The notes: generated by a model not told the origin, from the sequence alone. A DNA stretch of 64,000 nucleotides from Candidatus Omnitrophica bacterium UBA6233 (GCA_002440965.1 DJWJ01000015.1:1-64000), one strand, 5' to 3'. Shown: positions 7,577 through 14,976, numbered from the stretch's first letter. Numbers and translations are program-made.

Positions 7577-8356
7577 ATGCCAATAATGCAGCGGGTATTA
7601 CTGGAGGTTCCCTTTTTTGTTTTGGGCCTGATGGTGGTAGGAGGGGCGGTAGTTTTAACCCTGATAGGGCTATTCGTTGTCCGGCATTTTATCCCGCATA
7701 ATAAATTGAGGTTGCATCATGACGTGGCAGATCCGTTGCTTGGGGTAATGGGCGCGGTATATTCGGTGCTTCTGGCTTTTGTCGTGGTTACTGTTTGGGT
7801 TAATTTTGATAAATCGGATTCCAATGTCCAGCAGGAAGCTAATTCCCTTGCGGATATCTATAGGGATGCCGAGGGGTTATCCGCCGATTTCAGGGCCAAA
7901 TTGAATCCTTTGCTTAGAGCCTACCGCGATGCTGTAATTGAATATGAATGGAAGACGATGGAGAAAGGGGAGATGAGCCCGTATGTAGAAAAACTAATGA
8001 ATCAGATTTGGGCGCTTTATACAAACTACGAGCCGAAAAGCTTCACAGAAAAAGCATTTTTCGACGAATCGGTGCGCAAACTTAACACATTTAGGGAGTT
8101 GAGAAGATTGCGCCTTATGGATTCAAGAAAGGGCATTGAGCCTTTGTTGTGGTTTGTGCTTATTGCTGGCGGCATGGCTACGGTTTCTTTTACTTTTTTA
8201 TTTGGGGCGGAGAATTTTCAGGCCCAGCTAATTATGGGGGTTTTGCTTTCAGCAATGGTAGCTTTGATATTATTTGCAATTATGGCGATGGACTACCCTT
8301 TTACGGGAAAAGTTTCAATATCTTCTAAGCCTTTTCAACAGACAATGTTGTATTAA
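7577..8356 (+). CDS. DUF4239 membrane protein (bestrophin-like)
   Basis: The 259-residue sequence matches DUF4239: membrane segments near 10-35 and 55-75, the motif 'GAVYSVLLAFVVVTVW.NF', a cytoplasmic helical region ('QQEANSLADIYRDAEGL'), and two C-terminal membrane segments at about 190-235. DUF4239 proteins are proposed to be anion-channel-like, but this has not been generally established. Confidence 0.75.
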   Translation: MPIMQRVLLEVPFFVLGLMVVGGAVVLTLIGLFVVRHFIPHNKLRLHHDVADPLLGVMGAVYSVLLAFVVVTVWVNFDKSDSNVQQEANSLADIYRDAEGLSADFRAKLNPLLRAYRDAVIEYEWKTMEKGEMSPYVEKLMNQIWALYTNYEPKSFTEKAFFDESVRKLNTFRELRRLRLMDSRKGIEPLLWFVLIAGGMATVSFTFLFGAENFQAQLIMGVLLSAMVALILFAIMAMDYPFTGKVSISSKPFQQTMLY

Positions 8357-8370
8357 TTGGATAGCTTATA

Positions 8371-10152
8371 ATGCACGCTTTAACCCTGTTAATAGTCAGC
8401 CTGCTTGTTTTTGCGCTGGCCTATCGGTTTTATTCCAAATTTCTTATAGCTAAGGTTCTTGTCCTTAATGATAAGCGCGTTACTCCGGCCCACGCCTTTA
8501 AAGACGGTTTGGATTACCATCCTACCAATAAATTTGTCCTTTTCGGCCATCATTTTGCCGCCATTTCAGGAGCCGGGCCTTTAGTCGGGCCGGTTCTTGC
8601 CGCTCAGTTCGGATTTTTGCCCGGTTTCTTATGGATACTCATTGGCGCGGTCTTGGGAGGAGCAGTGCATGATACTGTCATTCTTTTTGCCTCCGTAAGG
8701 ACAAAAGGCTTGTCGCTTACGCGCTTAGCCCGTAAGAATATAAGTAAAACTGCGGGTTTTGTAACCGGCATCGCAGTGCTTTTTATCATTATTACCGCAT
8801 TGGCCGGGTTGGCGTTGGTTGTGGTGGGAGCCCTCAGCGAAAGCGCTTGGGCGACTTTTACCATTGCCGTTACAATTCCGGCAGCCCTGGTTGTTGCTTT
8901 ATATATCTATAAACTCCGCCCGGGAAAAATCTTTGAAGCTTCTTTGATTGGAGTTTTAATAGTCACCGCCGGCGTTGTCTTTGGCGAGCCGATCTCTAAA
9001 ACAGCATTTGGCCAGTATTTCTTATTTTCTAAATCCGCCCTTTCAATAATCTTGCCGGTTTACGGGCTTATCGCTTCGGTATTGCCGGTTTGGCTTTTAT
9101 TATGCCCGCGCGACTATATGAGTTCTTATATGAAGATAGGGACGATTTTATTGCTGGCGGCGGGAATATTCATCGTTAATCCCCGTTTGAATATGCCGGC
9201 GCTCACTAGTTTCATAAATGGAGGAGGCCCGATAATTCCGGGTAAGGTTTGGCCTTTTGTTTGTATTACCGTTGCCTGCGGCGCAATTAGCGGTTTCCAT
9301 AGCCTGATAAGTTCAGGGACTACCCCGAAGATGATTAATAGGGAATCGGATATCCGGATGATTGGTTTTGGCGCAATGCTGGTTGAAGCAGTCGTTTCGA
9401 TTATGGCCTTGATTGCGGCTTGTGTGCTTTTACCGGGAGATTACTTCGCGATTAATGTTCCGGTGGAAGCTTTTCATAAGTTAGGGTTGTCACCCGTGCA
9501 TTTGGCGGAAATAGAAAAGATGGCAGGGGAGGCATTGGCGGGCAGGACCGGAGGAGCGGTTTCCTTGGCAGCCGGGATGTCGGTAATTTTATCTGCTATT
9601 CCGGGAATGAAGGCGCTTATGGGTTATTGGTATCATTTTGCGATTATGTTCGAAGCGCTTTTTATCCTGACTACGGTTGATACGGGAACTCGGGTGGCCC
9701 GCTACATTCTGGAAGAATTAGCCAGGTTAGCTGCCCCTAGAAGGCGCATAGATAAATCTTTTTTTGGGGTTATCCTAAGCGCCGGCTCAATTACTTTTCT
9801 TTGGGGATATCTGGTCTATAACGGGGAGATTTCTACTATTTGGCCGATGTTCGGCGTAGCTAATCAACTTTTGGCTACTTTAGCGCTTTTGGTCGGAACG
9901 TTGTTTATTCTTAGGCATACCAGGAAATGGCGGTATGGGTTAATCACTTTCTTACCGGCGCTTTTTATGTTTATAACTACTGTTTTTGCCGGGATATTAA
10001 ATATTACCGGCAACTATTTACCTAAACATAATTTTCAGGGGAATCTAAATGCGGGCCTATCGACGGTTATGATTATACTGGTTGTGATCATATTCTTTGA
10101 ATCTTTAAAAAGCATAAATTCATTGCGCCAGGTAAAGGAATTTAAGATATGA
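8371..10152 (+). CDS. cstA: Carbon starvation protein A, peptide transporter
   Basis: The 593-residue polytopic protein shows the CstA signatures: 'VTPAHAFKDGLDYHPTNKFV', 'GHHFAAISGAGPLVGP', 'FGFLPGFLWILIGAVLGGAV', and 'SGFHSLISSGTTPKMI'. CstA is an inner-membrane transporter for peptides induced in starvation and, in some species, for pyruvate. All conserved loops look intact. Fifteen or more membrane segments are expected. The stop codon overlaps the start of the DUF362 remnant at 10149. Confidence 0.93.
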   Translation: MHALTLLIVSLLVFALAYRFYSKFLIAKVLVLNDKRVTPAHAFKDGLDYHPTNKFVLFGHHFAAISGAGPLVGPVLAAQFGFLPGFLWILIGAVLGGAVHDTVILFASVRTKGLSLTRLARKNISKTAGFVTGIAVLFIIITALAGLALVVVGALSESAWATFTIAVTIPAALVVALYIYKLRPGKIFEASLIGVLIVTAGVVFGEPISKTAFGQYFLFSKSALSIILPVYGLIASVLPVWLLLCPRDYMSSYMKIGTILLLAAGIFIVNPRLNMPALTSFINGGGPIIPGKVWPFVCITVACGAISGFHSLISSGTTPKMINRESDIRMIGFGAMLVEAVVSIMALIAACVLLPGDYFAINVPVEAFHKLGLSPVHLAEIEKMAGEALAGRTGGAVSLAAGMSVILSAIPGMKALMGYWYHFAIMFEALFILTTVDTGTRVARYILEELARLAAPRRRIDKSFFGVILSAGSITFLWGYLVYNGEISTIWPMFGVANQLLATLALLVGTLFILRHTRKWRYGLITFLPALFMFITTVFAGILNITGNYLPKHNFQGNLNAGLSTVMIILVVIIFFESLKSINSLRQVKEFKI

Positions 10153-10456
10153 AAAGTAAGGTATATTTTATTCCCGCGGATGCTTCTGATAATATTCAGT
10201 CGTTGAGTTTAAAAGTTAGAAAACTGCTGGAGAAAAGTAATTTACTCGATTTTATTCGAAAGAAAGATAAAGCATGGGCATACTTGCTTCGCTTGATCCT
10301 GTGAGTATCGACAAGGCAAGTTTTGATTTAGTTAATAAAGCAAGCGGTAAGGATATTTTTAAAGCAACGCATCCGGATCAGGATGGAATGAAACAGCTTA
10401 ATCATGCTTGGGAAATCGGATTGGGCAGCCTTGATTATGAGTTGATTATGGTGTAA
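10149..10456 (+). pseudogene. DUF362 family remnant with large internal deletion
   Basis: The first ORF starts at 10149 (ATG overlapping the cstA stop) and reads 'MKSKVYFIPADASDN' and 'LLEKSNLLDFIRKKDK', the N-terminus of DUF362 iron-sulfur proteins, then drifts out of frame and stops at 10304. From 10274 in another frame the sequence reads 'GILASLDPVSIDKASFDLVN' and 'QLNHAWEIGLGSLDYELI', the family's C-terminus. The two ends meet near 10265-10275; the central part of roughly 240 residues with the ferredoxin-like Cys motifs is absent. This is either a genuine deletion or an assembly collapse. DUF362 proteins are probable redox proteins. Confidence 0.75.
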
Positions 10457-10475
10457 AATAAGGAGAAAATAAACT

Positions 10476-10970
10476 ATGGCTAATTTTTCATTTGATATTA
10501 TTTCTGAAGTTGATTTGCAGGAAGTGGATAATGCGGTAAACCAGGCTTGTAAAGAATTGGCCCAGCGTTACGATTTTAAAGATAGCAAGGCCTCGATTGC
10601 TTTTGACCGTAAAGAAGAAAAGATTACTTTAATCGCGGATGATGAATTTAAGTTGAAGGCCCTTACCGATATGTTAGCTACGCGCCTTGCCAAGAGGGGA
10701 GTTTCGTTGAAGTCTCTTAAATTCGATGAGCCGCAGAAGGCGTTTGAAGGATACCTGCGTCAGTCAGCGCAGATTTGTATGGGTATTGAAAAAGAAAAAG
10801 CCAAAGAATTGACCGGTATCATAAAAGGTTTGGGGCTAAAAGTGCAAACCCAGATTGAAGGAGAAAAAATCAAGGTTAGTTCTCCCAAGAAGGATGAGTT
10901 GCAGGCGGTTATTGCGCATTTGAAGGGGTTAGATTTCCCCCTTCCGCTTAGTTTCGGAAATTATAGGTAA
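10476..10970 (+). CDS. yajQ: YajQ family nucleotide-binding protein
   Basis: A full-length YajQ (164 residues; family about 160-165) with 'FDIISEVDLQEVDNAVNQA', 'RYDFKD', 'KRGVSLKSLKF' and the C-terminal 'LDFPLPLSFGNYR' motif. The fold is two ferredoxin-like domains. Members bind nucleic acids, and the Xanthomonas homologue binds c-di-GMP and acts with a transcription factor. A c-di-GMP role here would fit the PilZ genes nearby, but is inferred. Confidence 0.95.
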   Translation: MANFSFDIISEVDLQEVDNAVNQACKELAQRYDFKDSKASIAFDRKEEKITLIADDEFKLKALTDMLATRLAKRGVSLKSLKFDEPQKAFEGYLRQSAQICMGIEKEKAKELTGIIKGLGLKVQTQIEGEKIKVSSPKKDELQAVIAHLKGLDFPLPLSFGNYR

Positions 10971-10975
10971 AATAA

Positions 10976-10996
10976 GGAAGGTGGTTGTCACCTTTC
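10976..10996 (+). other. Hairpin in the yajQ downstream region
   Basis: GGAAGGTG pairs with CACCTTTC (8 bp, one G-T pair, 5-base loop). No T-run follows, so it is not a standard terminator; a second AGGTG at 10997-11001 could pair alternatively with the CACCT. It lies 26 bases before the start of the small zinc protein gene. Confidence 0.35.
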
Positions 10997-11021
10997 AGGT
11001 GTAGCAAAAAAGGAGGCAGGC

Positions 11022-11183
11022 GTGGCGTATCAAAGTGGTGGTGGATTTGGCGGGCCAAGAGAGATGCACAAGGCGACTTGTTCGGAATGCAAAAAAGAGT
11101 GCGAAGTCCCTTTTAAGCCCAGAGAAGACCGTCCGATATACTGCAAAGAGTGTTACTCCAAGCGTAAAAACGAAGGGCGTTAA
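11022..11183 (+). CDS. Small CxxC-type zinc-ribbon protein
   Basis: A 53-residue ORF starting with GTG behind a strong AGGAGG (11011-11016). It has a Gly-rich start, then 'ATCSECKKECEVPFKPREDRPIYCKECYSK': paired C-x2-C motifs (plus one extra Cys) that form a zinc ribbon. Small proteins with this exact 'C.EC..ECEVPFKP..DRPIYC..CY' pattern are common in many uncultivated bacterial lineages; function unknown, possibly nucleic-acid binding. Confidence 0.75.
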   Translation: MAYQSGGGFGGPREMHKATCSECKKECEVPFKPREDRPIYCKECYSKRKNEGR

Positions 11184-11190
11184 AAGGCTA

Positions 11191-11230
11191 GTCATTGCGA
11201 GCCCCGCCTGCGGCGGGGCAAAGCAATTTC
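11191..11230 (+). repeat. GTCATTGCGAG-type dispersed palindromic repeat
   Basis: GTCATTGCGA is followed by a perfect 8-bp hairpin (GCCCCGCC-TGC-GGCGGGGC, 11201-11219) and AAAGCAATTTC. This resembles the widely scattered 'TCATTGCGAG...GAAGCAATC' repeat of many environmental bacterial genomes. One copy in the window. Confidence 0.55.
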
Positions 11231-11249
11231 TACCGGAAGGAGGAATTTT

Positions 11250-11615
11250 ATGAAGAGGTTCGTAGTAGTATTAGCGGCAATATTTTTATTTTCGGCTGTG
11301 ACTTTGTTGCGCGCTGAAGAGAAAACAAATAGCGAAGTCATCTCTATATCTATTGAAGCGGTAAAAGCGAATAATTTTGAAGTGAAAGATGTTAAAGTGA
11401 TTTATGACGAAGGGGGAAAACTCTGGAGCGAGAGGTCGGGTTATCTGATAGGAGAAGATAAATCGCCGAATCATGGAATTATGAGGAGAGGGTTCCTTAA
11501 GAATTACAAGATAGTCCTTTTTGACTATAAAGAGCCGCTTCCGGATATTTGGGTATTTATTGATAAGGACACCAATGAGGTGTTGGAGGTTTATCAGGAA
11601 AAAGCCAAGAGTTAA
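11250..11615 (+). CDS. Secreted small protein, function unknown
   Basis: A 121-residue protein with a clear signal peptide (1-22, cleavage 'LRA-EE') and a good RBS (GGAGGA). The mature part is a single mixed alpha/beta domain with 'EVKDVKVIYDEGGKLWSERSGYLIGED' and 'DIWVFIDKDTNEVLEVY'. The final strand pattern resembles small periplasmic PepSY-like modules, but I cannot assign a family. It is the last gene before a strong terminator. Confidence 0.6.
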   Translation: MKRFVVVLAAIFLFSAVTLLRAEEKTNSEVISISIEAVKANNFEVKDVKVIYDEGGKLWSERSGYLIGEDKSPNHGIMRRGFLKNYKIVLFDYKEPLPDIWVFIDKDTNEVLEVYQEKAKS

Positions 11616-11645
11616 TTTGGCATCTTAGAATTAAAAGTTTTTTTA

Positions 11646-11680
11646 AAGGGTTGGGTTTAATTATCCAACCCTTAATTTTT
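11646..11680 (+). terminator. Rho-independent terminator upstream of lexA
   Basis: AAGGGTTGG (11646-11654) pairs perfectly with CCAACCCTT (11665-11673), followed by AATTTTT. It isolates the SOS operon from the upstream genes. Confidence 0.8.
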
Positions 11681-11681
11681 C

Positions 11682-11711
11682 TTGACAAACCACACATTTG
11701 TGTGGTATATC
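11682..11711 (+). promoter_or_regulatory. lexA promoter with palindromic operator between -35 and -10
   Basis: TTGACA (11682-11687), 18-base spacer, TATATC (11706-11711). The spacer is filled by a perfect palindrome, ACCACACA-TT-TGTGTGGT (11689-11706). A dyad at this place directly before lexA is the expected position for a LexA autorepression box. The sequence differs from both the Escherichia (CTGT-N8-ACAG) and Bacillus (GAAC-N4-GTTC) boxes. Confidence 0.65.
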
Positions 11712-11718
11712 TATGGGT

Positions 11719-12387
11719 ATGAAAAATAAGCCGTATTTGACACATTCGACAGCGCCTGAAAGGCACTGTTCAGTGTCAACCCTGAGTAAAGTCGAAGGGT
11801 TGACGCCGAAACAGGAAAAGGTGCTTAATTTTATCCGTAAACGGATAGGGGAGAGGCTCCCCCCTACAATCAGAGAGATAGCAGGGGAGCTGGGGTTTAA
11901 ATCTACCGGCACAGTAAGGGATTATCTCAAGGCTTTACAGCAGAAAGGATTGGTCAGGCGTATGAATAATAAATCCCGGGCTTTAGAATTAACTGAACGC
12001 GCAAGCTGCAATAAAATACCTATAATTGGGACCATAATGGCTGGTAAGCCAAATTTGGCTTATGAAGAAATTCAAGGATATGTGGATGTGGATAATCTGT
12101 TTTTAGGCCGCTTGGGTTTCGATGATGTATTTGCCTTAAGGATTAAAGGCGATAGTATGATCGATGCCGGTATCCTTGATGGCGATGTGGCGATAATTAA
12201 GAAACAGCCTTATGCTGAAAATAACGACATAGTGGCTGCGCTTTTGAATGATAACGAAGTTACCTTAAAAAGGCTGGCGCGTAAGGGCAATAAATATCAT
12301 TTGGAAGCCGCTAATCCGAATTACCCGCCAATTTTCGAAGAATTTAAAATAATCGGAAAGTTGATGACAGTAATAAGGAAATACTAA
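11719..12387 (+). CDS. lexA: LexA repressor
   Basis: All LexA elements are present: N-terminal winged helix ('LTPKQEKVLNFIRKRI', 'PTIREIAGELGFKSTGTVRDYL'), the self-cleavage Ala-Gly ('IMAGKPNLAYEE'), the catalytic Ser ('IKGDSMIDAGILDGD') and Lys ('NEVTLKRLARKG'). The start is uncertain: ATG 11719 adds about 27 residues before the winged helix and would make a nearly leaderless mRNA; GTG 11773, with GAAAGG 10 bases upstream, would give 204 residues, nearer the family norm. The extra N-terminal segment coincides with a palindromic repeat. LexA represses DNA-damage genes until RecA-stimulated autocleavage; the polymerase gene downstream is a natural target. Confidence 0.92.
   Translation: MKNKPYLTHSTAPERHCSVSTLSKVEGLTPKQEKVLNFIRKRIGERLPPTIREIAGELGFKSTGTVRDYLKALQQKGLVRRMNNKSRALELTERASCNKIPIIGTIMAGKPNLAYEEIQGYVDVDNLFLGRLGFDDVFALRIKGDSMIDAGILDGDVAIIKKQPYAENNDIVAALLNDNEVTLKRLARKGNKYHLEAANPNYPPIFEEFKIIGKLMTVIRKY
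11764..11804 (+). repeat. Palindromic repeat in the 5' end of lexA
   Basis: Two adjoining dyads: CACTG-TT-CAGTG (11764-11775) and GTCAACCCT / AGGGTTGAC (11775-11783 with 11796-11804). The 'ACCCTGAG...GTCGAAGGGT' core looks like the common REP-type 'CCCTTCGAC..CTCAGGGT' repeat of environmental genomes. It lies in the stretch just before the conserved LTPKQ start of LexA. Confidence 0.5.
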
Positions 12388-12390
12388 AGA

Positions 12391-12699
12391 ATGAACCAGA
12401 ACAGCTTTAATCCTAAGGCGCGCTGGGATAGGTTTGAGCCGCAAGCCCAAGGTTTTAGTCCGGATGGTTTAGCCGAAAGGATTGAAGTTCTGGCTTATTT
12501 TAAAAACTCGCGCATTTACCCTAAAACTTTCCTTTGGAATGGCAAAGAATACAATATAGAAACTATGACCTACAATTGGCAGGAGAGTTTTGGCCAGGCA
12601 TTGATTAATTATTTTTCAGTAATTAGTTCCGGACAGCTCTATCAGATATCATTTAATAATTCCACCTTTCGTTGGCAGATCGATAAAATAATCCAATAA
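12391..12699 (+). CDS. Small protein of the SOS operon, DUF6504-like
   Basis: A 102-residue protein starting 3 bases after the lexA stop. The core 'YPKTFLWNGKEYNIETMTYNW' and 'QLYQISFNNSTFRWQIDKI' resembles the small 'P..F.W.GR.Y.V..V...W' proteins (DUF6504-like) often found beside Y-family polymerases. Function unknown; position between lexA and the polymerase suggests co-induction on DNA damage. Confidence 0.6.
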   Translation: MNQNSFNPKARWDRFEPQAQGFSPDGLAERIEVLAYFKNSRIYPKTFLWNGKEYNIETMTYNWQESFGQALINYFSVISSGQLYQISFNNSTFRWQIDKIIQ

Positions 12700-12707
12700 A
12701 ATTAGAA

Positions 12708-12752
12708 AGGGACGGTTCTATGCTAAATGGCTATACGAATAGAACCGTCCCT
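12708..12752 (+). repeat. AGGGACGGTTCT palindrome, short (45-bp) type, copy 1
   Basis: AGGGACGGTTCTAT (12708-12721) is the exact reverse complement of 12739-12752, around a 17-base loop. The same 45-bp design occurs at 47685-47729. It occupies the whole gap between the small SOS gene and the polymerase and ends 7 bases before the likely polymerase start. Confidence 0.9.
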
Positions 12753-12759
12753 AAATAGT

Positions 12760-13875
12760 ATGATTCTGCATATCGACATGGACGCGTTTTTTGCCTCAAT
12801 TGAACAGGTTATAAATCCGCGTTTAAAAGGCAAACCGTTAATTGTCGGTTCGCGCGTTGATAAAATGCGCACTGTGGTTTGCGCCGCAAGTTACGAAGCC
12901 AAGGCTTTGGGAATTCATTCCGGTATGCAATCAAGAGACGCTTTCAATATATGCCCAAATTTAGAATTTGTAGCGGCAGACCAAGCCAAATACATCTGGA
13001 CTTCGGAGCAAATTTTCGAACTGCTTCAGGGTTTTGGATTTGCGCTGAATTATGCTTCAGTTGATGAATTTCAAATGGATATACGGGATTATACGGAGCC
13101 GTTTAAATTAGCCCGGGAAATCCAAGAGCAGATCTATGCAAACTTTAACATTACCGCTTCGGTTGGTATAGCCAAAAACTGCCCTTTAGCCAAGCTGGCT
13201 TCAAAAATAAATAAGCCAAAGGGAGTGACTATTATAAATGACGCTAACCTTAAAGAGGTCTTAAGCTTAGCGCCGCTTACCAAGGCCTGCGGGATGGCCG
13301 GCAAAACCGGACAAATCTTGATGGCTCAAGGTTTAAAAACCTGCTGGGACATTTATTTAAACTTACCGGGATTCTTTGGTGCGGATGGAAATCCCGGTAA
13401 GTTTGAGGAATCTAGTGAAGATGAAATAAGCCAGCGGCCTAAGTCAATAAGTCATTCATATACCTTGCCGAATGCTTTGGGAAACCCTATAGTTATTAGC
13501 GCCTGGATTAGGGTCTTATCTGAAATGGTTGGTGAGCGGCTGCGGCGTAAAAACTTGACCGCTAGAACAGTCCATCTTTGGTTAAATATGCCGGATAAGG
13601 GCGATTTTCTGGCCCAAAAAACCTTCACAATGCCTACCAATGATAGTTATGAGATATACCGGAAATCTCTGAAGTTGATGGCTGGAATGCCTAAAAAATG
13701 CCATAAAATCCGGGCTTTGGGAGTAACTGCCAGCCATTTAGAATACCAGGATTATCTGCCTTTGCTGGTTGAGGAAAGGCGCAGAGAGGCATTGATTAAA
13801 GCGGTAGATAGAATCAATGCCCGCTTTGGGGATAGTTCGATTTTTCCTGCCCAGGTAATTTTAACCCGTAAATAA
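12760..13875 (+). CDS. dinB: Y-family DNA polymerase (DinB/Pol IV type)
   Basis: A 371-residue translesion polymerase from the ATG at 12760; an upstream in-frame ATG at 12727 lies inside the palindromic repeat and is unlikely. Palm motifs 'MILHIDMDAFFASIEQ' (first catalytic Asp) and 'YASVDEFQMDI' (second acidic pair), 'ITASVGIAKNCPLAKLASK', a helix-hairpin-helix ('LTKACGMAGKTGQILMAQG') and a little-finger domain are present. The VDEF form differs from the usual S-x-DEA-F of DinB. An insert of about 30 residues (about 207-236, PGFFGADGNPG...) precedes the little finger. It acts in error-prone bypass, downstream of lexA. Confidence 0.9.
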   Translation: MILHIDMDAFFASIEQVINPRLKGKPLIVGSRVDKMRTVVCAASYEAKALGIHSGMQSRDAFNICPNLEFVAADQAKYIWTSEQIFELLQGFGFALNYASVDEFQMDIRDYTEPFKLAREIQEQIYANFNITASVGIAKNCPLAKLASKINKPKGVTIINDANLKEVLSLAPLTKACGMAGKTGQILMAQGLKTCWDIYLNLPGFFGADGNPGKFEESSEDEISQRPKSISHSYTLPNALGNPIVISAWIRVLSEMVGERLRRKNLTARTVHLWLNMPDKGDFLAQKTFTMPTNDSYEIYRKSLKLMAGMPKKCHKIRALGVTASHLEYQDYLPLLVEERRREALIKAVDRINARFGDSSIFPAQVILTRK

Positions 13876-14159
13876 AAATAGGCGATTAGAGACAAAAAAT
13901 CCCGGTAATCTCCTTCACTAATCCATCCGTAAATGCTAACCTTAAAAGAAGGCGGTAAGTTTAAGTAATTCGAAAAGAGCTTTTCCACAGGAAAATACCA
14001 ATGTATCCTAACCTCTTATTAACCATAGCCTTAGAATAATCTAGCTAATAAGCTGAAGTTAACATAAGATATATTATAGGAAGTTGAGCACAAGAAGAAT
14101 TTACCCGCCTATAATACCCGTTATGTTAAGATTTAGGCAGATTTTAATGATTTTAGGGC
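13876..14159. other. Intergenic region between converging genes, no feature identified
   Basis: This 284-base gap separates the rightward SOS operon from the leftward genes. I see no convincing terminator, RNA or repeat. A minus-strand frame from 13988 reads plausibly for about 40 residues but then runs antisense into dinB. Confidence 0.5.
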
Positions 14160-14504
14160 TTATTCTGTTTTTGGTTCTGGTTGTTTTTGCGGGGATTCTT
14201 CGCGGGAACTGATTACATAATGTCCGCCTTGTATCTTTATGGTATGCCCATTTACCAAGGCGTTGGCTAGGCTTTTATGCGCTCGCGTTAATATCCGGCT
14301 AAAGGTTTGTTGAGATATACGCATTAGTTTAGCCGCCTTTTTCTGGGGTAATCCCATATAGTCAGCCAACCTTATGGCCTCAAACTGGTCCATACTAAGA
14401 TCCACTTCGTTTGGCCTTCCGGGCCTGCCTCGGGGGCTAAATTGGCTTATCTTAGGGTCAAGGCGCACTATCCTGTATTTTTTAGGTCTTCCTCGAGGCT
14501 GCAT
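14160..14504 (-). CDS. DUF134 family HTH protein
   Basis: A 114-residue protein with the DUF134 signature: 'RGRPKK' start, 'GRPNEVDLSMDQFEAIRLAD' and a sigma-4-like HTH ('LPQKKAAKLMRISQQTFSRILTRAHKSLANAL'). DUF134 proteins are probable DNA-binding proteins, often next to NifX/NifB-family iron-molybdenum cofactor proteins; none is seen here. The last 20 residues are Gln/Lys/Pro-rich. Confidence 0.85.
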   Translation of the reverse strand: MQPRGRPKKYRIVRLDPKISQFSPRGRPGRPNEVDLSMDQFEAIRLADYMGLPQKKAAKLMRISQQTFSRILTRAHKSLANALVNGHTIKIQGGHYVISSREESPQKQPEPKTE

Positions 14505-14570
14505 TTACCTGAACTTACCGGGTTTTAACGCCCTATTTATTATGAGTAGATACTCTAAATGTTTGTTAAG

Positions 14571-14602
14571 AAAAGGGCCACTTCTTAAAAAGGGCCACTT
14601 CT
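14571..14602. repeat. Tandem 16-bp duplication
   Basis: AAAAGGGCCACTTCTT occurs twice in direct succession (14571-14586, 14587-14602), between the DUF134 gene and the gene upstream of it. It could hold paired protein sites for the DUF134 promoter or be a replication slippage product. Confidence 0.7.
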
Positions 14603-14613
14603 TTCCAAGAATA

Positions 14614-14808
14614 TCAGACTTCGTTTTCTTTGACTAATTTACGGTAGTATTCGATACATTTATGGCAGGTTTTTTTGCTTTCGTGCCATTCTGGATGATC
14701 GCGCCTAATTAATTCCAGTAAATATTCTTCTGCTTTAATATGGGCTAGGCTGGCAAAATCGTCGATTTCGCGGTCGCAAATCTGGCATTTGTATTTCATT
14801 TTATGCAA
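14614..14808 (-). CDS. Small zinc-binding-like protein
   Basis: A 64-residue protein with C-x2-C ('KCQICDREID') and C-x2-C ('KTCHKCIEYY') pairs separated by a helical segment with His residues ('EWHESKKTC'). Start is TTG at 14808, with GGAGG five bases upstream; the ATG at 14799 is too far from that site. It overlaps the preceding SAP-like gene by 13 bases. Last gene of the ParA/GH57 operon. Function unknown. Confidence 0.65.
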   Translation of the reverse strand: MHKMKYKCQICDREIDDFASLAHIKAEEYLLELIRRDHPEWHESKKTCHKCIEYYRKLVKENEV

Positions 14809-14975
14809 TCACTCCTCCAGCAGCAAATCAGCTGTTCACAGATGCGGGTAGTTCCAAAGCACGCGTTATTTCCTTCAGCGCGCTGGATTGTTTTTATTAG
14901 ATCCTTCTTGGATAGTCTCCAGGTATCTTTGATTCCCAATGATTTTGCCCTTTTTTCTACTTCAGAAAGCCTCAT
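14796..14975 (-). CDS. Small SAP-like protein with Cys-rich C-terminus
   Basis: A 59-residue protein beginning 1 base after the stop of the lysine-rich gene, with GGAGGG inside that gene's end as RBS. Residues 1-33 ('RAKSLGIKDTWRLSKKDLIK', then a short TIQRAEG helix) resemble a SAP or Rho-N nucleic-acid-binding helix pair. Residues 39-57 hold four Cys ('ACFGTTRICEQLICCW' plus C57). The combination 'IQRAEGN..CFGT' with a C-terminal 'CCWR.DC' recurs in small proteins of environmental bacteria and may bind metal. Function unknown. Confidence 0.7.
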   Translation of the reverse strand: MRLSEVEKRAKSLGIKDTWRLSKKDLIKTIQRAEGNNACFGTTRICEQLICCWRSDCIK

Positions 14976-14976
14976 T

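Noticed and set aside
11035..11253. 72-residue plus-strand ORF beginning MVVDLAGQERCTRR
   Set aside because: It is the wrong frame of the small zinc-ribbon gene at 11022-11183, which has the better RBS and the Cys pattern.
13752..13988. Minus-strand ORF with a plausible start (MEKLFSNYLNLPPSFKVSIY...)
   Set aside because: About half of it runs antisense through the end of the polymerase gene, there is no RBS, and I recognise no family. It may be a remnant, but I cannot support it as a gene.
13960..14000. TTTTCCACAG at about 13980 as a DnaA box
   Set aside because: One mismatch from TTATNCACA, single occurrence and no other origin features.
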